Shown here: positions 35,690-48,802 of the stretch, piece by piece
Numbering within the stretch: position 1 is the first letter of the stretch
Layout: each line of letters opens with the position of its first letter
DNA from: Mesodorylaimus sp. YZB2_4
Taxonomy: Eukaryota; Nematoda; Enoplea; Dorylaimida; Dorylaimidae
DNA: 64,000 nucleotides
Reading direction: 5' to 3'
Assembly: GCA_030248295.1 (NCBI GenBank)
Contig: JASANH010001721.1
Span: forward strand, 1 to 64,000
The notes under the pieces: generated by a model
What the model saw: the letters and a program-made list of their open reading frames with translations, nothing else
Databases searched by the model: none
Told to the model about the DNA's origin: nothing
Translations under genes and position numbers: made by a program

Positions 35690-36455
35690 ATTAATTTGAG
35701 CGTATGCGTTTGGGATCGATGCATGGGGTACTCAAGGTTATGCAAGTTGCATCACGGTTTCTGGCCTCTTGCCAAAGGTAAGTTGTTGGCAATCGAATCA
35801 TGCCCTTAATAAGAACCCATCCTTGGTGACTATTCGCTTACTAGCACTCTCACGGCCCAGCTTGGTATAGTAGTTCACGCTGAACTTACGAAGCACACGT
35901 GCTGGAAAAAATCAAAACAATGACCTACAAAATCTCACCGCTCTGTTTCTTGGTCGCTGGACAGATGGTTTGAAAATGGTTTTCCTTAAGCACTGCTGCG
36001 ACTAACGGTGAGTGGTTCGGACATTTGTATGTCCTTGCCAAAGTTGTAAGTTGCTCCGACGTGTTAGATTGGAGGGGCAGCTCCGTCGCCGTGATAATCA
36101 GACTTCGACCATACCCTTTTGATGTGCTGAAAGCAGCATGGAGCAGCCAGCGTGACCCATTTCCGAGTTCAGATGTTGCGTACCTCATTCTAGGGGACTG
36201 CGTCAGATCACTCATCCTCAGTACAGTATGGCCTCACATCGTGCTGATCACTGATGCACGTTCTAGGGGCTGTTGGTCACATCGACTTGATCGGCTATGT
36301 TTTTCATTAAAACAGCGATAACCACGATAGACAATTTAGAAAGGGTATGAACAAGAAAGTGTGACCGAATGACAGTCCCAATATTGAGTCACGAAGTCAG
36401 TGGGGGAGTGCCTTATGTAGTCATCGAAAGCACGCACACATGGAATTGGCTAAGT
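35690..36455. other. Intergenic between convergent Argonaute and S9 peptidase genes
   Basis: No gene or structured RNA recognised. Confidence 0.5.
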
Positions 36456-38925
36456 TTATGAGAGCTCTTCGATCTTGATGGACGAAGTGAGAAGCGTGTC
36501 CCCGATCGGTTCAGCCCGGCCACCCAGACACTTGGACAAGAAATGTTCAGCCACAGCTGTGAAGGCTAAACGATTCTCAGGGCGCTCGAAGCCGTGCCCT
36601 TCGTCGGGCAATACCAAATAGGTGACTGGAATGGAGTGCTTCTTGACCGCAGCCACGATTTGATCGGACTCGGATTTCTTGACTCTCGGATCATTGGCTC
36701 CTTGAGCAATCAGCAAAGGCTTTCTTATCTTATCGGCCGAGAAGAGAGGCGAGACGCGAGACAAAAATTCACGCCCCTCGTTTGTATCTGGATCAGCACC
36801 CAGACGGTATTTGAGGCTTTCGTACAATGGTTTCCAGTAGGGCGGTATGGATTTGAGAAGTGTGATCAGATTCGAGGGCCCCACGATATCGATGCCACAC
36901 GCGTACGTGTCTGGGGTAAAGGCAAGACCTGCCAATGCTGCGTAGCCACCGTAGCTGCCTCCCATTATGGCCACTCGTCCAGCCTCGGTGATACGTTCCT
37001 TGATTGCCCATGCGACTGCATCAGTTAAGTCACCTTGCATCTTGCGACCCCATTGACCGTTTCCAGCGTTCAGGTACTTCTTACCGTATCCGACCGAGCC
37101 CCGGAAGTTACATTGAAGCACGGCGTAGTCACGATTGGCCAACAATTGTGTCTCACCATTCAGACCCCAAACATCGCGTGACCACGGTCCGCCGTGAACG
37201 CTCAGTACCATGGACAGTGGGCGACGCGGTCGACCGACTCCACTCGGATCGGATTCTGGTGGAAGGGATAAGTAGCACACCTGGGTCAAACCATCGGCCA
37301 CTGGGATCTCTACTGGATGCATACGGGCTAGGGTTTGGTTCTCCAGTTTGGACTGGTAGGAAAAGAGGAACTTCAAAGCGCCTGCGCCACGGAAGTTCCT
37401 CTCTGTTCTGGAATACAGGTAGTAACGGGCTGGCTGACGGTCGCTAGCTGTTGTCACCAACCAAGTGGTGAAGTCCAACGACGTTGATACTACGCCCGTT
37501 TCAGTGTCAGGGAAAGCACGCTTGAAAAGCTCAAAATCGGCGCCCAGCGAAGTATCCAGTAGGATGCGTGTAGGTTTGGAGTAGTCTTCGATGATGGACA
37601 GTGGCCGACCGGTCAGCGGATCAGCCAGCATGGCGCTGACATCTGCTGTTTTTGGTTCGTAAATGACTCGTTGGCGACCAGTGTCGAACTCCTCCACGAC
37701 CAAGGCGCCTTTATCGCGACCGACGCTGTCGAACCAGTACAGCAGACGCCCACTGTCGTCGAAGTGAAGTGGTACTGTCGAGAACTCGTCGTCGGCACTG
37801 ACGGCCTTCCACGGTGTCAATTGTTGACCGGCATCGATATCCTTGTTCGGAGTAGTTTTGTAGTACGTCATGCCGCCACCTTCGTTTTCCTTGTAGACCA
37901 AGCGAAGCTTCAAGTCGTCGTCAAAGACGTAGCCTGAAGAAAATAGCGCCGATTGAGCACGAAGATAAGTGGCTTTAGGAAATTATAAAGATTTACAGTA
38001 AAGTCGAAGCAACCCATGTTCGATGACTTCTTCCGCTCACCCCTCATTCTATACTTCTCGACGTTCTTCCAGCCAGGGCTGGAGCAAGAGTATACCTCGA
38101 TTGGGTTGCTGGCTAGTTCATTGTACGGATGGGTTTTTGTGACCTCCTAAAGCCTTAGCTGCGGTATTACCGATCGGCATGTGTGTAGTTGTTTCTATCG
38201 TTGACCCCTTTACGAATACTATGTGGCTTTATTCTAAAAGCCGCCCCCTCGACTTGCATGCCATGGACTCTCAAACCCAGAGAATGGAGGAAGCTCCCAC
38301 ACCCGTTCGTCCAGACCCCAAACTTGACTAGCTCACCTTTGAATCCATCATTTCTGAACATCAAGCTTCGATTTCCGCTTGGCAGATGGAGCAGATATGC
38401 GTCATGGTATCTGGGATCACGGTCATTCAAACCAATAATCATCTGTTCTGGGTGCCTTCGACTGGCGGCCAGAATTGTTGCCAGCACTCCTGAAGTGCTG
38501 GTCAAGAGGCGATTTGAGCCCGTGATTACGTCCACGGCATACAAGCGCCAATTTTCGTCTCCTTCGTTGTCTTGACTGTAGACCAGTGTGTGATTATCGT
38601 AGGACCACCCGAAGCCACGGATGCCTCGATGGTCGTCTTGTGTCAATCTTTTGGGTTCTCCGTCTGGTAGTGGCCGGACCCAAATGTTCAAGACGTTCCT
38701 CCAGGGCGCTAGGTACGCAAGGTGGCGTCCGTCGGGGCTCAGACGTACGTTGGCGAAATCGGGATTGCCCAGCAGCCATTCTCGAGGAATTAGCGGATAT
38801 TGCGATGCTGGGGTTGGTGTTGGTGATGGGGTGGTATCTTGCCCGCCTGGGCCGTTCTTGCCGCTGCCAGTCAAGAGAGCCAAGAAGGTAAAGATAGGAT
38901 TGGATATGAGCGCCCAATTGGCCAT
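36456..38925 (-). CDS. S9-family serine peptidase (acylaminoacyl/dipeptidyl peptidase type)
   Basis: Exons 38925-38337 and 37933-36456 join in frame to 689 codons. The N-terminal half is a seven-bladed propeller-type region (LSPDGRHLAYLAPW, GFGWSYDNHTLVYSQDNEGD, GLNDRDPRYHDAYLLHLPSG). The C-terminal half is an alpha/beta hydrolase with HGGPWSRDVWGLNG, the nucleophile in GGSYGGYAALAG, the acid in QGANDPRVKKSESDQ and the His in LPDEGHGFERPENR. These motifs are strikingly like bacterial S9 peptidases; related animal proteins such as the nematode DPF group also exist. Only one intron (403 bases) interrupts 688 codons, unlike neighbouring genes with one every 100-200 bases. An acceptor lies just before the chosen ATG (about 38943), so a further 5' exon is possible. 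The N-terminus has a short hydrophobic stretch but no clear signal peptide. Confidence 0.92.
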
Positions 38926-40275
38926 TTCGAATTCGATAATGCCTGAAAAGCACTTACTGTTGGGAAAATAGGACTATGCTCTCCACGGACACTGAGTCTG
39001 GACAGCATTACTATGAATCCTAAACCAATCACAGGTCTTGGTTTTACAACTCACCAGCTATCCAGGCAATAAACCGTTTTCCAAATGACACCCGTCCGAC
39101 AAAGTGAGACTCGAAACTAAGATGTCGGCTGGGGCGATACGCGGAAGTTGTTCAATCGACTCAACTAGTCGAGTGTTGGCCGATTCCCGGCTCCGGCTAA
39201 GCCAATGTCCGGCGTGGAAGTTTACTCGACAGCCAGTTATCCGGTGACCGAATCGAGCATTAAAACCGTTTCATGCCAGTTATATAGTTGTTCGGGGCGA
39301 CACCACGCTGGCCCCTTTCACCCTGTCCCCTATGCTAACCATAAACCGGAGACGGAGGCATAACCAATGGCAAATAATAGGACAGACAAAAACTGGCCAA
39401 ATAGTTACCACGAGTGCGGCTCTCATTCGACCTATTAAAACTATTGGCTTCGTTCTAGCATTGGCACTCGGTTGTGTTTACCCCTAATACGCGCTAGCAC
39501 GGTAAACGTTATTAGGGCGGCTAGGTGAGGCAAATCTCAGACGTAAGCTTCAAGTACAATATAAAGCGAAAAGCACCTCGCCCTTGCAAACTTTTTTTAT
39601 TGTTGGTTCCCGACGCCTAGACTCGAATCTCTCTTCCCATATCCCCTTCCCTCATACCACCTCTCGTTTGTTTTTCGATTCGTGCTGAATCGCTGAATGA
39701 GCAAAGGAATCAGGAGAAAAAACGTAACTCTGAAGAACGGCTAGCCGTCTCGATTTAGATTTGCCTTTCCGGCGGCGTATGCGATTGCGTACACACAAAA
39801 TATAATGATACATTGCAAAGACCAGTGTTTTGTCGCGTTTTGGCACGCATTCTCTGGTTGAAAATGCGTGTTTTTGCAAGACCAGCCAAACACCGGACAC
39901 CTGCAAACAATGCTAGAACTCTTTGTGGGTGACATAGGTGTCCGCAGACGGAATGCTTATTTGACATGTGACGGCTAGCTACAGACTTAGACTACCATTC
40001 TTATGAGCAAAGGCTCCTTTCGCTTGCAAGCACACTGGCCACTCGCTCTTACGGTACCGCATCGCTTCTCCTCTGCGCCTTTTTCATTTCAGGCCCTCCT
40101 GATTAGGTGGCCTGCATATGCAGTGCTGTACTAAAACTGCTATACCTGTATGGCTACCCATTAATGTATACGTACTGTAGATTACCAGTAAAAATGCGCC
40201 AGCGCATCACAACAAATACAGTACAGCAGTTTTCACTCTCACAACACTTTCATCATAGCAATGCATAGCCGCAAT
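38926..40275. other. Intergenic upstream of the S9 peptidase
   Basis: Probable peptidase promoter and possible 5' exon near 38943-39060. Otherwise no gene recognised. Confidence 0.5.
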
Positions 40276-43200
40276 CTATCCAGACCCACTATCAAATATA
40301 TAGGGGAACCGTGCGCACAAACACCAGTAGATTGCCACGAAACCAGTGAATGCCATAGGAAAGGAGAACCTCGACGTGCGATCAACGTGCTTTGCATAGC
40401 GTTCCCATTTGGCTGCACATGCTCCACACGAACGAGCGTATTCGGTTATGAGAATTGCGGCTTGCCGAAGGGGTTGGCCAGCCTGGAACACGGGGCTATA
40501 TGGCAATGGTACAGTAGAAAACGGCGCGGCATACCTTTTCCCCATTCCTGGTCAATGTCTGCGGACGAGTATGGATTTGACAGCCACTCGTCTTCTTCCC
40601 AATAAAATAGTTTACGAGAGTGTACTCCAGGAGGACACAGAACACAAAGGCTGTACAGGCCGACAGCCAAATATCAATTGCTTTGACATAGCTGACCTGA
40701 AATCGGGAAAAAGTAAATCGCCTCCCTTGGTTTCGGGAGGGGCCTTACTTGCGGCAGATCCTGTCTGACTGAGTTTCCCATAGTGGTCAGGGTAAGTAAG
40801 GTTGTGATAGTCAACGAGATTCTTGCTGGCGAGGCTCGAATGTCAAGCCAAAATGAAAGCCACGATATGGCCACCTAAAGTAGGAATCGATGATGCTACT
40901 GGCTCGGCGTCCTCAAACCACGTTCATACCAACATGGCCGTGGGAACGTAAGTTTGGAAAATGTGGAAGGTCATGAACCGCTGCATGTGAAGGAATCCTC
41001 GAAGGCAGCTCCAGTTTCCTAAAGGTACAAGGATTTGACTTTGACTGAGGAGCAGTACGGGTCCTACTCCAGTACCCCATCCTCGCAACATTGGATACGG
41101 TTCTGTGCAGTAGGTGGCATTGGTGCCAGTTATGTTCATATTGTTCAACTTGATCTTTAAATTGCGCCCGATTGGATAGCCAGCAATTTCGTTTATGTGC
41201 CAGGTCAAGTTAACTAATTGTTCCACATAGGCGTCTATAAAAGCAAGAAGCAGTCCATACTAACAGCAATGGAGCAAGGGAAAGAATCCTACAGCTTTGG
41301 ATTTGAATAGGACATTCCTGCTCGTCGAGTGGAAAGCGTTCCAGTTTCATATTACACGATAAGGTCACATCGATTCTGAAAAAAAATCAAGTTTAAAGCA
41401 GGGTGGGAGGAGACCATGTTCCGTCTCTCTTCGGCCTAATCGTGAGTCTCACACGCTGTGAGACCTTTTCTTGAGAGCATGCAGGTCATATCTGATTACA
41501 GCATAGCTACTAATTACCTCATCGATTTAAAAATCATTCCATCCGGGTATATGAGCATCATGAAATTAGGCGTAGTGACTACATGCATATATGAAAATTT
41601 GGAGTTGACGAAGTACAAATCTGGATTCCAAATCAACGAAGCATGCTCCACATCAGTGATCAAAATTGGATGCACGCAATTATGTTCGAGCCGCTTATCG
41701 AACCACGACAGTGCCAGGTACATATCCACTTCGAAATCCTAAAATTTCACGAGCGTACAGATAAACTTAAAATGCTACAATGAGTTCTCACATTGCTCTG
41801 AGATCGGAATGATGACATGCTCTCGATGTAGATTGCAACTTCCACAGTCGTTGTCTGATCTATACAGGAAGAAAGAATTATAAAAACATGACTCGTCAGA
41901 TCAATGAAATAAATTCACTTTGCGCCTGGCCTGGGACAAGAAATTTGTTGTAATTTTCTGGATCACGTATAATAGGAATTAATTTTGTGGCAGGTTCCGT
42001 CCTGAAAGCCACACATTATATCAGTTATTGTGAAGAATATATAGGCACTATATAGTACGTAGGCTAAATATGGAATAGAGTATGGACTGATGAAAGCCAG
42101 TGGAAGGCCAGGTTGTTTTCATCTGTGTGTGGCAATTCCAGACAAGCTGTTCTCGAACCATTTATAGGCCGATATTTGCCTCAACACATTTGCTGGTAAA
42201 AATAGAGTTAGCCAGCTCCTCCCCCCCCCACACGTTACAGATTAAAGATTACAGTCGCAGCTCAGCTATTTTGTAAGACTCATTTAAAATGGACTGGCCA
42301 TGCTGATGCGGTCTCTCCTTCCATTCACCCAAATGATGCTGCTGTGCAATCAGTAGCAGAGACTAAAGTCAGCCTAGGTTGATCACTCCCAGAAATGTAG
42401 ATTGCCCTCAGGAAGCATACACCGCTCGCTTATGCATCGCTCTGTTTAGTCCTAGCATGCTTCAGTGAGTAATCTTATGGCTTCGGATCTACGTACAGCC
42501 GCTCCTTCTGTTGAAGAGCTAGGACAAGCTTGTGTCGCGCACCTGCTCGAGAAATGCCTTTTACAAATAGCCTATTTTCGTATTCACCCTTCCATTCACG
42601 AAAATCATTTGTGCTTATTCTATCCAGACCTATATCACGTCACCGCAAGCCTGTTTCCCACATGATATATTCACAGCTGCTTTTTTAACAAATAAAAAGC
42701 GCCTGAATTGAAATCTCTCCCTCTGTCCGTGTTTTAGCAGCCTCATTTGATGGTGAAAATGGTACTAGCAACTAGCCAGCAGACAATATTTGAGGAGACA
42801 AGTGCATAGTTTCAAAAATAACTTCTTTCCTGCTCGAAAAGCGGCAGCAGCTAGTTTCCCAGCCCCGTTTGACCATATCTTGCAGCCTCAATGGAAAAAG
42901 CTGGCTCTAACCTCCCTGTATCTTACATAGAATTGCCTCTCATACAGATAACATCAATAGACGAGCTGCCAATGAATTCATATTTGATTTTCCAGTTTCT
43001 ATGCCCCTGCGGCTATGCTTTTAGAGCCCGCGTCTTTTTTGCATTTCCTCACAACATAAAATCAACCTGGCCCTAAAAAAAGCAATTTTCAAGTTTAGGC
43101 CCATAGCTTTACCAAAGCATTTCTGACAACACCTGTACTCGTCATGAACATAGCATGCCTACTGTCAATCAGTCTTTATTTCGTCAAAAAGCGAAATTTT

Positions 43201-43801
43201 TCTGCTTTATTTCCACTGACCGACCTAACTGCGGATTTAATAGATGAAGCGACTACGAGTAGGTAAATCTACTCCGTCTCACATGAATTCGGAGCACGGA
43301 CTGTATTAGAAGCACGGAGGTGAAAAATAAGCTTCTAGAAGCCGCCCCCTGACATTAGAAAACGGAAATGTATTTCTTATTCCTCACAGCTGCATTTTGC
43401 ACCAAATTTGATTTTCATGTTCTCAACTTTTTCGCATCGTTCATTACAGTGAGTGTTAAAGCGAGACTCTGTGGCAGAATGGCCCCTAGCTTTTCGTTGC
43501 CAAGGGTCACTGTAAGTTTGTCTCGTTGAATCACTTACCACACCAGGTCTGAATTATTGAATGGATGAGGTTCCGAAGAATCGCACAATCTGAGGGGTCT
43601 GTGATTGGCATTAAAATCACTCTCCGAACCATAGGCTGAATACGAATAAGTGTACTCATCCTTGCTAGTTTCAAACTCGTACATTTTCGTAGTTCCACCA
43701 AAGTATGGCTTCAGTCTATCCCTTGCGTCCTCCTGTCTTGTCCCTTCGCTCCACTTCAGCACTGACCATACAATCATCGCGTAAATCGTCAATGACGACA
43801 T
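40276..43801 (-). CDS. Cys-loop ligand-gated anion channel subunit (GluCl/GlyR-like)
   Basis: Ten exons join in frame to 487 codons: 43801-43539, 42001-41919, 41859-41792, 41738-41518, 41375-41293, 41234-41076, 41018-40930, 40874-40749, 40696-40535, 40482-40276. A hydrophobic leader ([17 protein letters not shown]) precedes the extracellular domain. The signature loop is [15 protein letters not shown], and a second cysteine pair (ATYC...NWSC) is typical of glycine- and glutamate-gated chloride channels. M1 is [14 protein letters not shown]2 starts after PAR ([19 protein letters not shown]), the Pro-Ala-Arg filter and Leu9' of anion-selective channels. M3 follows, then a short M3-M4 loop, and M4 ends [10 protein letters not shown]. 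The ligand cannot be told from sequence. Intron 1 is 1537 bases, by far the longest here. Likely a plasma-membrane receptor in nerve or muscle. Confidence 0.93.
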
Positions 43802-43857
43802 ACGGTCAGAGAAAAAATAAGTAGCTTTCATCAGAGGCCTCTTTTTGCAAAACAATT

Positions 43858-45420
43858 TCAGATGGAGAAATAAACGACGCCTGGTCGGATAGGTCTCAAT
43901 CCGAGCAGCTCGCCAAATGTTTTTTGCAAAATTTGGAATGCTTTGACTAGAACGTGCGTTTCACTCGAATGAGACTCAATACGAGACTGAAACCAAGGCT
44001 TGTATAAACGTTGCTTTAGATTCGAGCTGAAACACTCGATCTTTAGGGCGAGGGACACATAGCTGCCTTATCATATAATCCCACCTTTTTTGGACACCGA
44101 TCCGATGCAATTCCGGGAGTTTAGTGAAGAAATACGATGTCGGTCCGTTAATTCAAGTAATTCTAGAAGTTTGTATAACGGGCGCTGTAGGAGCTAGTAG
44201 AAGTGAACAAGAGAGACGGGCCAGACCTAATCTCCAAACAAGCTTCAATTGCTCCGACCGGAAATGCGGAATGCGACGGACGTAAGGCTTTGTACACCGG
44301 CTCCTGATCCTCGAGTAATTCCAATGAGGCCTATTTTAGAATAGCCTCCGTTTCACGGGTGCAAGTTTGCACGTCAGTAAAAGTGGCAGGAGCCAGCACG
44401 AGAAGCGTGTACTCCTCGCAGATTCCCAAAACGCCTTGAACGACCTTTCCGCTCATAAGTGAGACCTTCTCTTACTTTCAATCGATGGCTAACCGAATGG
44501 TCAAACAAACTCGGCTCAATTACGCTCTTCGAGGCTTCGTTTAGTCTTGCGCGTAACAACCGGTGGCCGAGGACGACGGTGGAAGGCATCCAAGGAGCAA
44601 GCCAAGCTGAAGTCATCACTCCACGATGCTCTCAAACAGTTTCTTCATTTGACCGATTAGTCCAGGGGGAACAATAAGAACTAAACTTCTCTGAATGTAT
44701 GTTCCCTTTAAATGGCTGCTCATTAGGTATTGCTATCGTTCGACTCGAACATTGTCTTTCGGTCTGATTATCCTCCACCACCAGAGACCAGGGCTCGTGA
44801 TCAGTGTCCACGAATCCCCCTAGGCACTGTTTGTCAGCGATACGTCTCCTTCGAATGCTCGAACGCGAGTTTATCCGTTTCCCCAAAAAGGACCATCCAA
44901 GTCTAACCCGACTCCAATAAGTCGCCCATAAACACGCTTAGAATCCACTTTGAAATGGTGGCGCGAAAGAGAAGATGCACTCATTTTCATTTTCCTTTTT
45001 CGACCAGCTTAAATCCCACGAGCCTTCCAAAAGTCGATCGGCTACTTTCCAAATGTTGCAGGAAAATAGGTTGACAAAACCTGGGCCAAACATTCGTCCA
45101 ACTTATGAGAGACACATGAAGAGCTCGTTCTGGAATCTGTGATGGTACGACAGCCGACAAGCTCCTAACAACTTCCATGCATCAAAGAACAAGTCATGCA
45201 TAAAAACAATCTTTGAATTCAAGCCCCCTCCTTAGAAACAAGCCAGTCAATGGCCATTGGCGGACGTGCAGCGGACTTGAGCAAATCGAGTCTCGCGTGC
45301 TCCCTGACTGCGTTCAAGTTCAATATTTTGGTCGAGCTCGGAAAAACTTTTCCACCGTCTTTCTCTTGAAAATTCAACGTGTTCATGGAAGCGTAGAGAT
45401 CCTCTTTCGACTTTTTTTTC
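43858..45420 (-). CDS. Possible multi-exon gene, family not recognised
   Basis: Several - strand stretches look like short exons: 45415-45235 reads KEDLYASMNTLNFQEKDGG then LNAVREHARLDLLKSAARP; 45170-45110 reads KLLGACRLSYHHRFQNELF; 44950-44880 reads FKVDSKRVYGRLIGVGLDL; 44460-44360 reads KVVQGVLGICEEYTLLVLAP; 44330-44240 reads ASLELLEDQEPVYKALRPSH; 44058-43858 reads LKQRLYKPWFQSRIESHSS. Spacing and composition fit the short-intron style of the window, but I could not close a continuous frame. It lies just upstream of, and on the same strand as, the channel gene. It may be one diverged gene, or a decayed one. Confidence 0.35.
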
Positions 45421-45479
45421 TAAGGAGCCAGAAAGAATGTTCTTTAGCGCGTGCTCTCTATACTAGTGACAGTAAACTT

Positions 45480-46455
45480 TAAAGGACTAGACTTGATTGA
45501 GGTAACGAGAACAGCGCTATGAAGTATCCGTTTTGCGGATATTTATTTTATTTTACAAGAGGCCAGGTGTCGGGCATCGCTGATCCCTGCATTGCTAATT
45601 TGCATGTAAAGTTATGTTAGTAAAGTGGTGCGGTATCCTTGCGCTTATGTCGCGGATGCACGGCATATCAACAGTACAGCATGTATGCACGCCTCTCCTA
45701 CCAATGACCATTATTGCCATGTGTCCCCATATGAGGCAGAGAAGTCTGGCTCATTCCACAGTATGAATACTGCACCTTCTTTTGTTCTCGGACTCCCCAT
45801 TTCTGGGGCTCGGTCTGCCTATGTATAGCAGGCGGGCATCCAAGCTATGTAAGCAAGGCCATGTGTGGGATGGGCCACGTGGCGACGTTCTGATCTTTCT
45901 TTGGTGGCCCTCCTACCCTATTTGACTGGACAAAGGCATCCTAAAAGGATGACGGGAGAGCTTTCTTAAAACCTACACCTTTTCGGCCGACTGCCGGCTT
46001 GTTCAGTTCCGTGAGGCTAGGGACAGGAAGCGCAACTGGTGAAGCCGCGTGGGAGTAAGACACCAGGGTGATGCTCGAGCTACTGTGTGGTCCAGCCAGC
46101 AAGTCGATAGCGAAATGTCTGACGATAAGCCAGGCGATCTTCGAACTGACGTCACCGCCATTCAGTACGGCTAATTACTGGTCTTATCATAGATCCCGAA
46201 CTGACAGAGGTCTGCTCGTGACACAGTTAGTACGAACAACTTCCCACGGAACTAACTTCCTAAAGAATTTTGAACGAGCCCACCCCTTTCTCCCAATCAT
46301 AAAACAGATAATGCATAATCTGACGCTGATATATGCACTACCTTCACGAATTATCTTCGTTCTCTGAAGGCACATTCGCGAATTCACGGCAATAGCATTG
46401 CACGAACCAACAGCCTCACATCTCACACAGCACTTCTCATGGAAATACCAGATGA
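45480..46455. other. No gene recognised
   Basis: Intergenic, with short frames only. Confidence 0.5.
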
Positions 46456-48802
46456 TCACCTGATGCCCAGCTCTTGCGCAAAGAACTCGTACGGATCTAC
46501 ATCGCCGCATTCAGCGTAATAGTTGTCGAGGCTTTCGTAGATCAAATTGAACTGAAAACGATCGTGCGGAACGAATTCGCAGCAGCCCATCATCAGTTCA
46601 TAGACCTTCTCTGGAACACGCGTGTCTCGCTCCAGGCAAACCTTGCGTTTTCGAGTCAGCTCTTCCCGGACTTCCTTCGCCTTCTTCCCTGAAAGAAAAC
46701 AAAATCAAGGGGCGATATGTCAGAAACTTTGGCACGTACCTTTGTACGGTTCATCGCCATGGGTGAATAGTTCGTGCAGCAGGATGCCGTACGACCAAAC
46801 ATCGGAGGCGGCTGAAATAAGCACACGGTATGCCTAGAATAAGGGGTCCAAAAGTCATTGTACTCACATGAAAAGCTCATTTTCGACAGCACTTCGGGCG
46901 CCTGCCACTTTATAGCGAGCTCCACAGTCTTCTCTAAAAACACACCCCGTGATAAGAGTGGACAACAAGGTTGAGAGGCTTACTGTCTTTGGCAATTTTG
47001 CTTATCATTTTGACCATGCCGAAGTCGGCGATCTTGCAGGTGATATTCGGCTTGTAGCTGACCTCCCCGGGCCTCTCGTCCACCAACACGTTCTTCGCGT
47101 TCAGATTGCGGTGTACCATTCTTTCCGATTCCAAATATCGCATGCCGTCTGCGATCTTCAAAGAGTACGTGCATAGGTAGGACGCGTAAAGAAGCGTTGG
47201 AGCATCACGATTTTTGCATACCTGGGTGGCCATCTCTACCAACTTCGGCTCAAGCAAGAGCGCGTTCTTTTGCTGCTTTTTGTTGAGGAATTCCTTCAGC
47301 GAACCATCTTTCACGAATTCGGTCACGATCCAGAATGGTTCCTCCGCACTCACGAGCCCGTGCAGCTTGACCAAGTGCTGGTGGAACAGGTTCTTCATCG
47401 CAACGGCCTCTCGTACGAAATCTTGGGATTTCGCCACCCCCTTGATCAGCTCTGAAAACCCGGAGCAAGAAAATGTCATGATGGTCTCTGGCAGACTGCT
47501 ACTTACCCTTCACGGCAACGTCCAATGCGATCGTCTCTGTCGGCCTCCAGACAGCTGCAAGCACACGAGTGTATGACCTCCAGTTGGACATGCCATATCA
47601 GACTCACCCTTTCGCACTTGTCCAAAACTGCCCGTTCCGATGTCGCCCACTGTCTTGATTTCCGTCCTCGGAATATTTCGCCATTTCTTCTGCACGTCTG
47701 CAGGTACATCGAGTCGACTCGGTTCCAGTTTCGGAAGGGGCTTGGTCAGTTTGCAGCATATGGAGCCTTGGTCTTCTGAAAACAAACCTTCTCTATCCCG
47801 AATGCTACCAATCCACAACTGCGCTTACTTTGAAAAAAGGCTATCAATTCCAGGATTGAGGAAAATTTGTGCTTCTGAAGGTCATATCGAATGCCTTCGG
47901 GCTTCTCCCTCAACCTGATGCGATAGTGCTTGACTTCTTCACCGGAGGTTACCGACATAGCGTAGGTCATCGGCTCTAAAAAGGAGATCTATGGGCCACA
48001 AGTGCGAAGTTCTGAACTGACTCACGATTGTGCGTCTTTCGACCTCGGATCATGAACGTGCCCTGAGGTGCGTCTCGCAGGAACTTGTCCGCCATTGGCC
48101 GCCTCACTTCAGGAAAGAACCAGCTGGCAGAGAAGTGAATCAGTGCCCTTCAAACGTCGTAAGACTACGGTGGTATGAGCAAGGGGTACTCACTCATTCG
48201 TCTCCAACGAACCCATTTCAGTCAACCACACTCGGGGCACGTAGCCTCTTTCCTTGGTGGGCTTTGAAACCAGCGCCCATTCCTGGCCCCTGAGAAGACG
48301 ATAGAACAAAATACGTGTAAAGGGCTAGTTTAGACCGAATACTCACAAGACATCCCGATCTTCTTCCTCCTGCACTGTCTCGCCCTTGGTCAGGTTTATT
48401 TCAGAGCTGCTGCCCGCTTTGTAGTCCCAGAGAGCAGTCATCTTGCCTAAAATGGGATCCGTCCCATCTGCAAAGCATCTTTCCTAAATCACATACCTAC
48501 CGGCTTGTCCAACCTCGTCGAGGCAGTTGACTTTTCAGTGTCGGTGACGATCAAGAACTGTTCTTGCCTGGTTTCGATTGGCGTCTTCTCATTCGATCGA
48601 GGAGTTTTATTCGTGATGGGTACTGCCGAGGCTGAGGAAAACGGCAACTTCTCGGCAACTTCTCAGTTTTCTCAGCATTGCTCTTACCTGCCGACTTGTT
48701 CCGCTTCGACTTGATCGCGAGATTTTCAGTCTCCGTGGCTGTCACAACTTGCTGTTGAAGTTTCGCCTCTCTTTCGCTTCCTTTCGCGCAGCAGCAACCC
48801 AT
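46456..48802 (-). CDS. Src-like SH3-SH2-kinase protein, predicted pseudokinase
   Basis: Thirteen exons from 48802-48688 to 46688-46456 join in frame to exactly 560 codons. The N-terminus MGCCCAKG suggests myristoylation plus palmitoylation, hence membrane anchoring. An SH3 domain (MTALWDYKAG, then GYVPRVWL) precedes an SH2 domain (WFFPEVRRPMADKFL, with GTFMIRGR carrying the phosphotyrosine Arg). The kinase domain has GTGSFGQVRKG, DVAVK, FVREAVAMK, VHRNLNAKNVLV, IADFGMVK, IKWQAPEVL and SDVWSYGILLHELF. The catalytic Asp of HRD is Asn (CACCGCAAT), and the activation loop between DFG and APE has no tyrosine, so activity should be lost although ATP-binding residues remain. It may act as a scaffold. 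Head-to-head with the PP1-like gene, 156 bases apart. Confidence 0.92.
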
